A DNA stretch of 12,361 nucleotides. It comes from CAIVAT01 sp964387205. GTDB taxonomy: Bacteria; Bacteroidota; Bacteroidia; Bacteroidales; FEN-979. This document shows, piece after piece, positions 6,501 to 12,361 of this stretch. The stretch's first letter is position 1. Each line of letters begins with the position of its first letter. The notes beneath the pieces were generated by a model. That model was not told the DNA's origin, searched no databases, and worked only from the letters and a program-made list of their open reading frames with translations. The stretch spans positions 1 to 12,361 of the forward strand of contig CAYLVY010000109.1 in assembly GCA_964387205.1 (NCBI GenBank), given 5' to 3'. A program made the position numbers and the translations under genes.

Positions 6501-7383
6501 TTCAGCAGGAAAGAAGAAAGCGCTGGGACGAGGATTGGGCGCCCTGCTTGAGACCTCAGCCGATGAGCGGGAATTAACGGTCAGGGATGAGTTTACCTCC
6601 GGTAATTTCCGGTTTATTGTGATTAACCAGATCGAAGCTAACCCGTTTCAGCCAAGAAACCAGTTTACAGAACCGGAACTCCGGGAACTCGCCGATTCAA
6701 TCCGGATCCACGGCATCATTCAACCCCTTACCTTACGGAAAACAGATATCCACAAATATCAGCTGATCTCCGGTGAACGCAGACTGAGGGCCGCCATTCT
6801 GGCAGGTCTTACCGAAGTGCCTGCCTATATCCGCATCGCAAACGATGAACAAATGCTGGAAATGGCCCTGGTGGAAAATATCCAGCGCGAAGAACTCAAC
6901 CCTTTGGAAATCGCCATCAGCTATCAGCGGCTGCTGGAAGAATGTCACCTCCGGCAGGAGGAACTTAGCAAGAAAGTTGGCAAAGACCGCTCCACCATCT
7001 CCAATTATATCCGACTTCTCCGACTTCCCCATGAAATCCAGGTAGCAGTCCGCGATAACCTGATTACCATGGGACATGCCAGGGCACTGATCAACCTGGA
7101 AGATGAAAAAGCCCAACTGGTGATCCTGCGCAGTATCCTCGAACAAAAGGCCTCGGTCAGACAAGTGGAAGAGATGGTAAGGAACATCGGTACAGGTTCA
7201 AAGAAAACCACCTCCTCATCCCGGGATCTGCCGGAACATTACCGGCAAGGGAAAGAATCCCTGCAATCAAAACTGGGATCCCGGATTGAACTGAAGGTCG
7301 GCGCAAAAGGAAATGGAAAGATCATTATTCCGTTCCGGTCCGAAGAAGAATTTGACAAGATCGTCTCAATAATCGATTCCTGA
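6493..7383 (+). CDS. parB: Chromosome partitioning protein ParB (Spo0J)
   Basis: ParB binds parS near the replication origin, spreads as a CTP-dependent sliding clamp and stimulates ParA. Its 296 residues have the usual order. The N-terminal ParA-activating motif LGRGLGALL is at 11-19. The ParB/Srx CTPase domain at about 42-135 contains ANPFQPR (49-55), the CTP-binding GERRLRA (94-100) and ENIQRE (129-134). A helix-turn-helix DNA-binding region follows at about 155-182 (KVGKDRSTISNYIRLLRLP), then the central GHARAL element (194-199) and a C-terminal dimerisation region ending near 296. A polar Ser/Thr-rich linker lies around 233-245. The start overlaps the end of parA, and the gene stops directly against the next ATG. 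No parS-like palindrome was recognised in this window. Confidence 0.97.
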   Translation: MSDSAGKKKALGRGLGALLETSADERELTVRDEFTSGNFRFIVINQIEANPFQPRNQFTEPELRELADSIRIHGIIQPLTLRKTDIHKYQLISGERRLRAAILAGLTEVPAYIRIANDEQMLEMALVENIQREELNPLEIAISYQRLLEECHLRQEELSKKVGKDRSTISNYIRLLRLPHEIQVAVRDNLITMGHARALINLEDEKAQLVILRSILEQKASVRQVEEMVRNIGTGSKKTTSSSRDLPEHYRQGKESLQSKLGSRIELKVGAKGNGKIIIPFRSEEEFDKIVSIIDS

Positions 7384-7956
7384 ATGGTACGGGCCATCGT
7401 CATCATCATGGTAACCATGGCCATGACCATTCATCCGGGCGATGGATGGGCCCAGACCAGAGAAGATACCATCCCTGTTCCCGACAGCGTGAAAATAAAA
7501 CCCCACTCGCCTACCAAAGCCACTCTTATGTCGGCATGCCTGCCCGGCCTGGGCCAGATCTATAATAAAAAATACTGGAAATTACCTGTCGTCTATGCCG
7601 GTTTCGGCATCCTGGGCTATTTTATCTATACCAATGCAGACGAGTACTCCAATTTCAGGGGTGCCTACATTGAGTCTTCAGAAGGAAATATGAACGGCTC
7701 CCACAGTGGCCTCGTTCAGCGTTATTCCAAAGATGAACTGCTCTCCGCCCGGGAATACTACCGCCGGAACCTGGAGGTCAGTTGCCTGATTACGGCAGTT
7801 TGGTATGCCCTGAATATTCTTGATGCCACTGTGGATGCCCACCTTTTCACCTACACCATTTCCGAAGATCTCACATTGAAACTGGAACCGGGATGGTGGC
7901 AGAACGGAGTCGGCAACAGGGGAACAACAGGAATCGCACTCAGGATCAATTTCTAA
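7384..7956 (+). CDS. DUF5683 domain membrane protein
   Basis: A 190-residue protein matching the DUF5683 family, of unknown function, found in Bacteroidota commonly just after parB. A hydrophobic N-terminus (about 1-16) ending near GWAQ looks like a signal peptide with cleavage around residue 23. The family core starts at about 41 with SPTKATLMSACLPGLGQIYN, then KKYWKLPVVYAGFG. Hydrophobic segments near 67-83 and 132-148 probably span the membrane. The latter runs into the conserved ILDATVDAHL (145-154). The C-terminus (GTTGIALRINF) has beta character. The ATG follows the parB stop with no gap, so translation is probably coupled. A role in chromosome segregation would be guilt by association only. 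Confidence 0.85.
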   Translation: MVRAIVIIMVTMAMTIHPGDGWAQTREDTIPVPDSVKIKPHSPTKATLMSACLPGLGQIYNKKYWKLPVVYAGFGILGYFIYTNADEYSNFRGAYIESSEGNMNGSHSGLVQRYSKDELLSAREYYRRNLEVSCLITAVWYALNILDATVDAHLFTYTISEDLTLKLEPGWWQNGVGNRGTTGIALRINF

Positions 7957-7973
7957 ATTTTACTTCAAAAGCA

Positions 7974-8690
7974 ATGAACATCGCACTATTCGGATACGGA
8001 AAAATGGGTCAGGAAATCAATCGCCTGGCTGCGAAAAGAGGGCACAAGGTTATCCTGGTTTATGACAGCCTGGAGGATTGGGATGAATCAGGCCAGGAAC
8101 TCGTGAAAGCCGATATGGCAATTGATTTTTCATCACCGATCAGCGTGGTGGAAAATATTTATCACTGCTTCGACGCCCACATTCCCATCGTGGTAGGAAC
8201 GACAGGCTGGCTCGATGACCTGGGGAAAGTAAAAAAAGATTGTACCGACCGGGGCCAGTCCCTGTTCTTTGCCCCCAATTTCAGCATCGGCGTAAATCTG
8301 TTTTTCAGCCTCAACCGGTATCTTGCAGGGCTCATGTCGAAGTGGGAAGATTATAGTATTTCCATCGAAGAAACCCACCATATACACAAGCAGGATGCCC
8401 CCAGCGGCACTGCTATTGTGCTGGCCAATGATATCATAAGGCTGTCTGACCGGAAAGAAAAATGGGTCAACGAAAACGTCTCTAACCCGGAAGAGTTGGG
8501 GATCAAATCATTCCGCACTGACAATGTGCCGGGAACCCATGTGGTAAAATATGAATCCGATGACGATAGTATCGAAATAGTCCATACAGCGAAGAGTCGA
8601 AGGGGCTTTGCCCAAGGCGCCGTCATGGCGGCCGAATTCCTTTCGGGCAGACGAGGATTTTTTGAGATGAAAGACCTGCTGAATTTGTAA
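7974..8690 (+). CDS. dapB: 4-hydroxy-tetrahydrodipicolinate reductase DapB
   Basis: DapB reduces the dehydrated product of DapA with NAD(P)H to tetrahydrodipicolinate, on the way to meso-diaminopimelate and lysine, in the cytosol. With the start at 7974 it has 238 residues, shorter than the E. coli enzyme (273) but usual for this phylum. The nucleotide-binding loop is FGYGKMG (6-12). GTTGW (75-79) and FAPNFSIGVNLF (99-110) are conserved. The catalytic stretch ETHHIHKQDAPSGTA (133-147) holds the His and Lys corresponding to E. coli H159 and K163 (H135 and K139 here). An upstream ATG at 7893 in the same frame would add 27 residues with no family resemblance and run 64 bases into the DUF5683 gene, so 7974 is preferred. 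It lies 17 bp after DUF5683, probably in the same transcript. Confidence 0.96.
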   Translation: MNIALFGYGKMGQEINRLAAKRGHKVILVYDSLEDWDESGQELVKADMAIDFSSPISVVENIYHCFDAHIPIVVGTTGWLDDLGKVKKDCTDRGQSLFFAPNFSIGVNLFFSLNRYLAGLMSKWEDYSISIEETHHIHKQDAPSGTAIVLANDIIRLSDRKEKWVNENVSNPEELGIKSFRTDNVPGTHVVKYESDDDSIEIVHTAKSRRGFAQGAVMAAEFLSGRRGFFEMKDLLNL

Positions 8691-8755
8691 ATAAATCACA
8701 GTAATCGAATAAGAAACCATAATATTCAGCGTTAGTTAGACTCAATCATACCGCC

Positions 8756-10270
8756 ATGAACCTTTACCTCATCCTTACCATTCTCTTTTTTTTCCTCTCC
8801 CTTGCCGGTCTCTGGGGCATCTTTGAAAAAGCCGGGGAAAAGGGATGGAAAGTCCTGATCCCCTTCTACAACTGGTACATCTGGTTGAAAATTATTAAAA
8901 AACCCTTGTGGTGGTATATTTTTCTGCTGGTACCCTTTATCAATGTCTTTGTTCTCCTGCTGATGGTCGTGGAGATCCTGAAATGCTTCCGGAAACACGG
9001 GCTGGTCGACCAGGCCCTCGGCGTCCTCTTTCCTTTCATCTACCTTCCCTATCTGGCTTGGTCTGCAAAAGAAAAATATTACGATCCCTCCAAAGAACCT
9101 CCGGTGATAAAATCGGCAATCCGGGAGTGGGTGGATGCCATTATCTTCGCAGTCATCGCAGCCAGTATCATCCGGATTTTCCTGATCGAAGCCTATACCA
9201 TACCCACATCCTCCATGGAAAAAAGTATGCTCGTCGGAGATTACCTGTTTGTCAGTAAACTGAGTTACGGCCCCAAGGTACCCAATACCCCGGTCGCATT
9301 CCCTTTCGTTCATCACACACTCCCCCTCACCCAATCCACCAAATCATACGTAGAGTGGATAAAACTGCCCTATTACCGTTTCCCGGGCCTGTCTGAAATA
9401 AAAAATATGGATGTGGTGGTTTTTAACTACCCTGACGGTGATACACTAACAACAAAACTACAGAGTAATGTAAGTTATTATCAACTGGTGAGAACTTATG
9501 GCAGGGATGCCGTATGGAATAACAAACAATATTTTGGCGATGTCATTGCCCGGCCTGTCGACAAAAGGGAGAACTTTATCAAACGCTGTGTGGGCACCCC
9601 GGGCGATACGATCCGCATCATCAACCAGAAAGTATATGTCAACGGCTCACCGGAAGTTCATGATGGCAAACTCCAGTTCAAATATCTCGTTCGTACCGAT
9701 GGCAACCCCATAAACCAGAAAAACCTGGAAAAACTGGATATCACCGAACCCATTGCCACCGATAATATGGGGAGTTATGAGTTGACCCTTTCAACCGAAT
9801 CCAGGGAAAAACTGAGCCATTTTTCCAATATCACCTCCATCGAACCCATCATTGTACCGGCAGGCCAGTGGGATGGCAACCTTTTCCCGTTTGATTCAAC
9901 TTACCGGTGGAATATCGATAACTTTGGCCCGCTGTGGGTCCCGAAAAAAGGGGTAACCATCCCGGTCAACATCTCCAATATTTCGCTTTATAAGCGGATT
10001 ATCGACGTCTTCGAAGAGAATGACCTGAAAATTGAAGGAGATAAAATCCTCATCAATGGTAAAGTGGCCACAGAATACACATTCAAAATGGATTATTACT
10101 GGCTGATGGGCGACAACCGCCACAACTCGGCCGACTCCCGTTACTGGGGCTTCGTACCCTATGACCATGTGGTGGGAAAAGCCGTTTTCGTATGGCTGTC
10201 CCTCGATCCCAACAAATCTCTCTTTGATGGGAAAATAAGATGGGGCAAATTGTTCAGGTTTGTAAAATAA
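8756..10270 (+). CDS. lepB: Signal peptidase I LepB, long form with N-terminal multi-span membrane module
   Basis: LepB is the membrane serine/lysine protease that removes signal peptides from Sec and Tat substrates on the periplasmic side. The 504 residues contain the S26 boxes. The nucleophile S153 is in IPTSSMEKSM, after a membrane segment at about 126-145. The general base K276 is in FIKRCVGTPGD. Box E is GDNRHNSADSRYWGFVP (452-468). Spacing between Ser and Lys (123 residues) and between Lys and box E (176) is larger than in E. coli LepB, so the extracytoplasmic part carries extra segments at roughly 185-262 and 300-430. The first ~115 residues are a separate hydrophobic module resembling DUF5684 (WKVLIPFYNWYIWLKI, 31-46), with spans at about 4-20, 50-74 and 86-102. 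It lies 65 bp after dapB with no clear promoter in the gap. Confidence 0.95.
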   Translation: MNLYLILTILFFFLSLAGLWGIFEKAGEKGWKVLIPFYNWYIWLKIIKKPLWWYIFLLVPFINVFVLLLMVVEILKCFRKHGLVDQALGVLFPFIYLPYLAWSAKEKYYDPSKEPPVIKSAIREWVDAIIFAVIAASIIRIFLIEAYTIPTSSMEKSMLVGDYLFVSKLSYGPKVPNTPVAFPFVHHTLPLTQSTKSYVEWIKLPYYRFPGLSEIKNMDVVVFNYPDGDTLTTKLQSNVSYYQLVRTYGRDAVWNNKQYFGDVIARPVDKRENFIKRCVGTPGDTIRIINQKVYVNGSPEVHDGKLQFKYLVRTDGNPINQKNLEKLDITEPIATDNMGSYELTLSTESREKLSHFSNITSIEPIIVPAGQWDGNLFPFDSTYRWNIDNFGPLWVPKKGVTIPVNISNISLYKRIIDVFEENDLKIEGDKILINGKVATEYTFKMDYYWLMGDNRHNSADSRYWGFVPYDHVVGKAVFVWLSLDPNKSLFDGKIRWGKLFRFVK

Positions 10271-10279
10271 CTACCTTTG
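10250..10279 (+). promoter_or_regulatory. Promoter inside the 3' end of lepB for the DUF4412-like gene
   Basis: TTG at 10250-10252, a 19-bp spacer, and TACCTTTG (TAnnTTTG) at 10272-10279 match the Bacteroidota -33/-7 consensus with normal spacing. The -33 part lies within the last lepB codons and the -7 box begins 2 bp after the lepB stop. Transcription would begin near 10285, leaving a leader of about 33 bases. This suggests that the small secreted protein and ftsK can be transcribed separately from dapB-lepB. Confidence 0.7.
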
Positions 10280-10317
10280 TACTTTAAAACAGATCATTCA
10301 TCTTCAAAAACAAAGCC

Positions 10318-11004
10318 ATGAAAAAGCTTATCATTCCCGTCATCCTGACGGCCCTCCTTCCCTTTTTGATCCCTGCTGTTGCTACCGCCGCACCTAAACC
10401 CTTCGAGGGAATTATTACCTATAAAATTACCTATCCCGACTCCAAGTTCACCGAAAGCCAGCTTGCCATGTTCCCAAAACTTGTGACAGTTTCGGTTAAA
10501 GGAACCAAATCTCGTACCCAGATGCAGATGAATGGCATGAGTACCGTTGAGATCAAAGATTACGACGAAAAAACCAGTGTCACCCTGCTTGACATTATGG
10601 GGCAGAAAATGGCCATAAAAAAGACCTCGGCCGACATTGAAAAAGAGATGAAAAGCGATGCCACTCCTTCGGTACAACTCACCAATGAAACCAAAGTTAT
10701 CGCCGGTTATATGTGCAAAAAAGCCATCATAACCATTAATGATGACGGCAAAAAATCGGTCTTCGAAGCCTTTTTCACTGAAGAACTCGGGGGAAACAAT
10801 GTCAATTTTGATAACCCCATTTTCAAGGATATTAAAGGAGTAATGCTGGAATTCTCCCTGCGGGAAAATGAAATGAATATGCTGTTTACGGCCACTTCGG
10901 TGGATAAAAAAAGCATCTCGTCCAAAGAATTTGAAATTCCTTCCGATTATAAGCCAACGACGCTGGATGAGATGAAGAACATGTTTGGAGGCGGAAATGA
11001 ATAA
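10318..11004 (+). CDS. Secreted DUF4412 / GLPGLI-like protein of unknown function
   Basis: A 228-residue exported protein. A clear Sec signal peptide is present: MKK, a hydrophobic core at 4-20, then ATA/A cleavage near residue 24. The mature protein begins with FEGIITYKITY (29-39), and later has VIAGYMCKKAIITI (127-140), FFTEELGG (152-159) and FKDIKGVMLEFSL (169-181). This order (a G-x-I-x-Y opening, an AGY-x-C-KKA block, then a G-x-x-LEF block) resembles DUF4412 and GLPGLI-type periplasmic proteins of Bacteroidota, whose function is unknown. The tail is acidic and ends GGGNE. There is no lipobox, and C133 is the only cysteine in the mature part. It has its own promoter and ends 6 bp before ftsK. 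Exact family membership is uncertain between these two. Confidence 0.7.
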   Translation: MKKLIIPVILTALLPFLIPAVATAAPKPFEGIITYKITYPDSKFTESQLAMFPKLVTVSVKGTKSRTQMQMNGMSTVEIKDYDEKTSVTLLDIMGQKMAIKKTSADIEKEMKSDATPSVQLTNETKVIAGYMCKKAIITINDDGKKSVFEAFFTEELGGNNVNFDNPIFKDIKGVMLEFSLRENEMNMLFTATSVDKKSISSKEFEIPSDYKPTTLDEMKNMFGGGNE

Positions 11005-11010
11005 TATCCC

Positions 11011-12357
11011 ATGGCCAGATCTCTGAATCGGGGCAAATCCAATCATTTCAGGGAAGACCCGGAGGAAACTCCCAAAGAGCAAATCCCACCCCCGGTATCG
11101 GGGAATGAATCCGGTATGGCCGAAACCAAATCCCGGAAAAAGAAAACTAAAGAGAAGAAGCCCCCACGGATAAAAAAACAACCCAGTGCCGCCGACCTTG
11201 CCCGCCGGGAAAAATGGATGAGGGTTCTTGGTCTTTTCTGTCTGCTGTTTGCTCTCTATCTCACCTTTTCCTTTACCTCTTACCTGCTTACCTGGCAAAC
11301 GGATTTCAGTTTTGCAGATACCGTTTTCAAACACTTCTCCTTCAGCCATTTGCTTGATAACAGCGAACCTTCTGAGAACTGGATGGGAAAGATCGGGGCC
11401 CTTACAGGCTATCTTTTTATCTCCAAATGGTTCGGCATCTCCTCCTATCTGATCATTCTCGTACTGCTCAACACCGGGCTGAGGCACTTCTTCCACCTCA
11501 GGGTATTTCCTCTCTGGAAAACGGCCGGATACTCCCTCATCGCAATCCTTTGGGCACCACTGGTTATTAAACTCCTGCAGCCAACGATCGATATCTACAG
11601 CGGCGTGTATGGTTTTCAGGTTAACCTTTGGCTGACAGATTTCCTGGGAAGTCCCGGCCTGGTGCTTTTCCTCATCTTCACCGGTCTGAGCTTCCTGATC
11701 CTTTTATTCAACATCCCCTTCCGGTGGTTTTCACGCGAATCCCTTTCTGCTGCAGAACAATCTGCCATACCCGTAATCCAAACCCCGGAACCACCTTCCG
11801 GAGACAGTGCCGGTTCAGCATCCGAAACCTCGGACAATGAACCGTTCCGTGACCATTTTAATAATGTTGAAATCGAAACTGACGAACCCATCGAACTTGA
11901 ACTTGACTCCCCACTACCAGCCCAGTCGACCTTAACTTCCAACCCTCCCCTGGTGATCGAACCACCCGCGGAAACTACCGCCAACGGTAAATCTTCGGAA
12001 CCGCCTCCAGAGCACTTTGTCGCCGACAGTATGTACGACCCGACCCTGGACCTTTCAGGGTATCACTTTCCCACCCTCGATCTTTTAAAGGATTACGGCA
12101 GCGATCAGATCAATGTCCGGAAAGAGGAACTGGAATCCAATAAGGATAAAATTGTCCAGACCCTCAACAACTACGATATCAAAATAGCCAGGATCAAAGC
12201 CACCATCGGTCCGGCCGTTACCCTTTATGAAATCGTCCCGGAAGCCGGTGTGCGGATTTCAAGGATTAAAAATCTCGAAGACGATATCGCCCTCAGCCTT
12301 GCCGCCATGGGAATCAGGATCATCGCCCCGATCCCGGGTAAAGGGACGATTTCATAA
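11011..12357 (+). CDS. ftsK: DNA translocase FtsK, N-terminal part; motor domain absent from window
   Basis: FtsK anchors at the division septum and pumps DNA toward dif for dimer resolution. Present here are a basic, Lys/Pro-rich cytosolic N-terminus (1-68), four membrane spans at about 70-93, 130-157, 170-188 and 213-236, and a Pro/Ser/Glu-rich acidic linker (about 242-340). The start of the FtsK alpha domain (about 365-446) follows, with IKATIGPAVTLYEIVPEAGV (394-413) and MGIRIIAPIPGKGTI (433-447). The reading frame then meets TAA at 12355-12357. Full FtsK proteins continue here with a GIEVPN-like strand and the RecA-like motor with Walker A and B, so roughly half the protein is missing. 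The stop lies 4 bases from the window edge and may be a sequencing or assembly error, or a real truncation. The gene is probably transcribed with the preceding secreted-protein gene, 6 bp upstream. Confidence 0.9.
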   Translation: MARSLNRGKSNHFREDPEETPKEQIPPPVSGNESGMAETKSRKKKTKEKKPPRIKKQPSAADLARREKWMRVLGLFCLLFALYLTFSFTSYLLTWQTDFSFADTVFKHFSFSHLLDNSEPSENWMGKIGALTGYLFISKWFGISSYLIILVLLNTGLRHFFHLRVFPLWKTAGYSLIAILWAPLVIKLLQPTIDIYSGVYGFQVNLWLTDFLGSPGLVLFLIFTGLSFLILLFNIPFRWFSRESLSAAEQSAIPVIQTPEPPSGDSAGSASETSDNEPFRDHFNNVEIETDEPIELELDSPLPAQSTLTSNPPLVIEPPAETTANGKSSEPPPEHFVADSMYDPTLDLSGYHFPTLDLLKDYGSDQINVRKEELESNKDKIVQTLNNYDIKIARIKATIGPAVTLYEIVPEAGVRISRIKNLEDDIALSLAAMGIRIIAPIPGKGTIS

Positions 12358-12361
12358 AGGG

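Noticed and set aside
5578..7400. A parS centromere site near parAB
   Set aside because: I looked for the conserved TGTTTCACGTGAAACA-type palindrome and for any CACGTG core and found none. The hairpins at 5590-5618 do not resemble parS.
7893..8690. A longer DapB starting at 7893
   Set aside because: The extra 27 residues have no family resemblance and would overlap the DUF5683 gene by 64 bases. The start at 7974 gives MNIALFGYGKMG, the normal family N-terminus.
8732..9334. A 200-codon minus-strand open frame opposite lepB
   Set aside because: It is antisense to the clearly conserved signal peptidase I, and its translation is low-complexity (Asp, Phe, Gly, Gln rich) with no family pattern.
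10294..11496. A 400-codon open frame on the minus strand antisense to the DUF4412-like gene and ftsK
   Set aside because: It covers two genes with recognisable signal peptide, membrane spans and family motifs on the + strand. Its translation is rich in Gly, Phe and His, has no domain I recognise, and looks like a codon-bias shadow.
1..12361. Mobile elements, tRNA/rRNA genes, CRISPR arrays, toxin-antitoxin or phage-defence genes
   Set aside because: No transposase, integrase, direct-repeat array, cloverleaf or defence-type domain could be recognised. Every stretch is accounted for by housekeeping genes or gaps shorter than 150 bases.

Overview
The window is a compact, gene-dense piece of a Bacteroidota chromosome, probably class Bacteroidia. 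Four things point there: a gene for the type IX secretion protein PorQ, which is confined to that phylum; the long NusB and long LepB forms typical of it; a DUF3276/PUR-domain gene and a DUF5683 gene beside parAB; and several exact matches to the Bacteroidota -7 promoter element TAnnTTTG. Base composition looks even throughout. I see no tRNA, rRNA, insertion sequence, phage gene or CRISPR array. All genes belong to chromosomal housekeeping families.

Layout. Bases 37-648 hold a short FAH-family hydrolase on the + strand, which converges on the end of a minus-strand operon. That operon runs leftward from about 5090 to 653: nusB, porQ, ispH, recF and a DUF721/DciA-like gene. Its genes overlap by 4 bp or are separated by 1, 2 and 15 bp, so they are very probably co-transcribed and partly coupled in translation. 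Bases 5050-5196 form a divergent promoter region. To the right, everything is on the + strand: a DUF3276 (PUR domain) gene, parA, parB, a DUF5683 membrane protein, dapB, lepB, a small secreted DUF4412/GLPGLI-like protein, and the first 448 codons of ftsK, which runs into the window edge.

How the genes relate. Several serve chromosome maintenance: recF (gap repair), the DciA-like protein (possible helicase loading), parA and parB (origin segregation) and ftsK (terminus translocation at the septum). Others serve the envelope: ispH makes isoprenoid precursors for undecaprenyl carriers and quinones, dapB makes meso-diaminopimelate and lysine, lepB removes Sec signal peptides, and porQ belongs to outer-membrane T9SS secretion. 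nusB acts in rRNA antitermination.

I found no evidence of an undescribed defence, mobile or biosynthetic system. The points most worth a second look are regulatory or structural: two mutually exclusive hairpins in front of parA, the divergent promoter region, a TTG start for ispH, a strong Shine-Dalgarno sequence before the DUF721 gene, a promoter buried in the 3' end of lepB, a DUF5684-like membrane module on LepB, and an in-frame stop in ftsK seven bases before the window ends.
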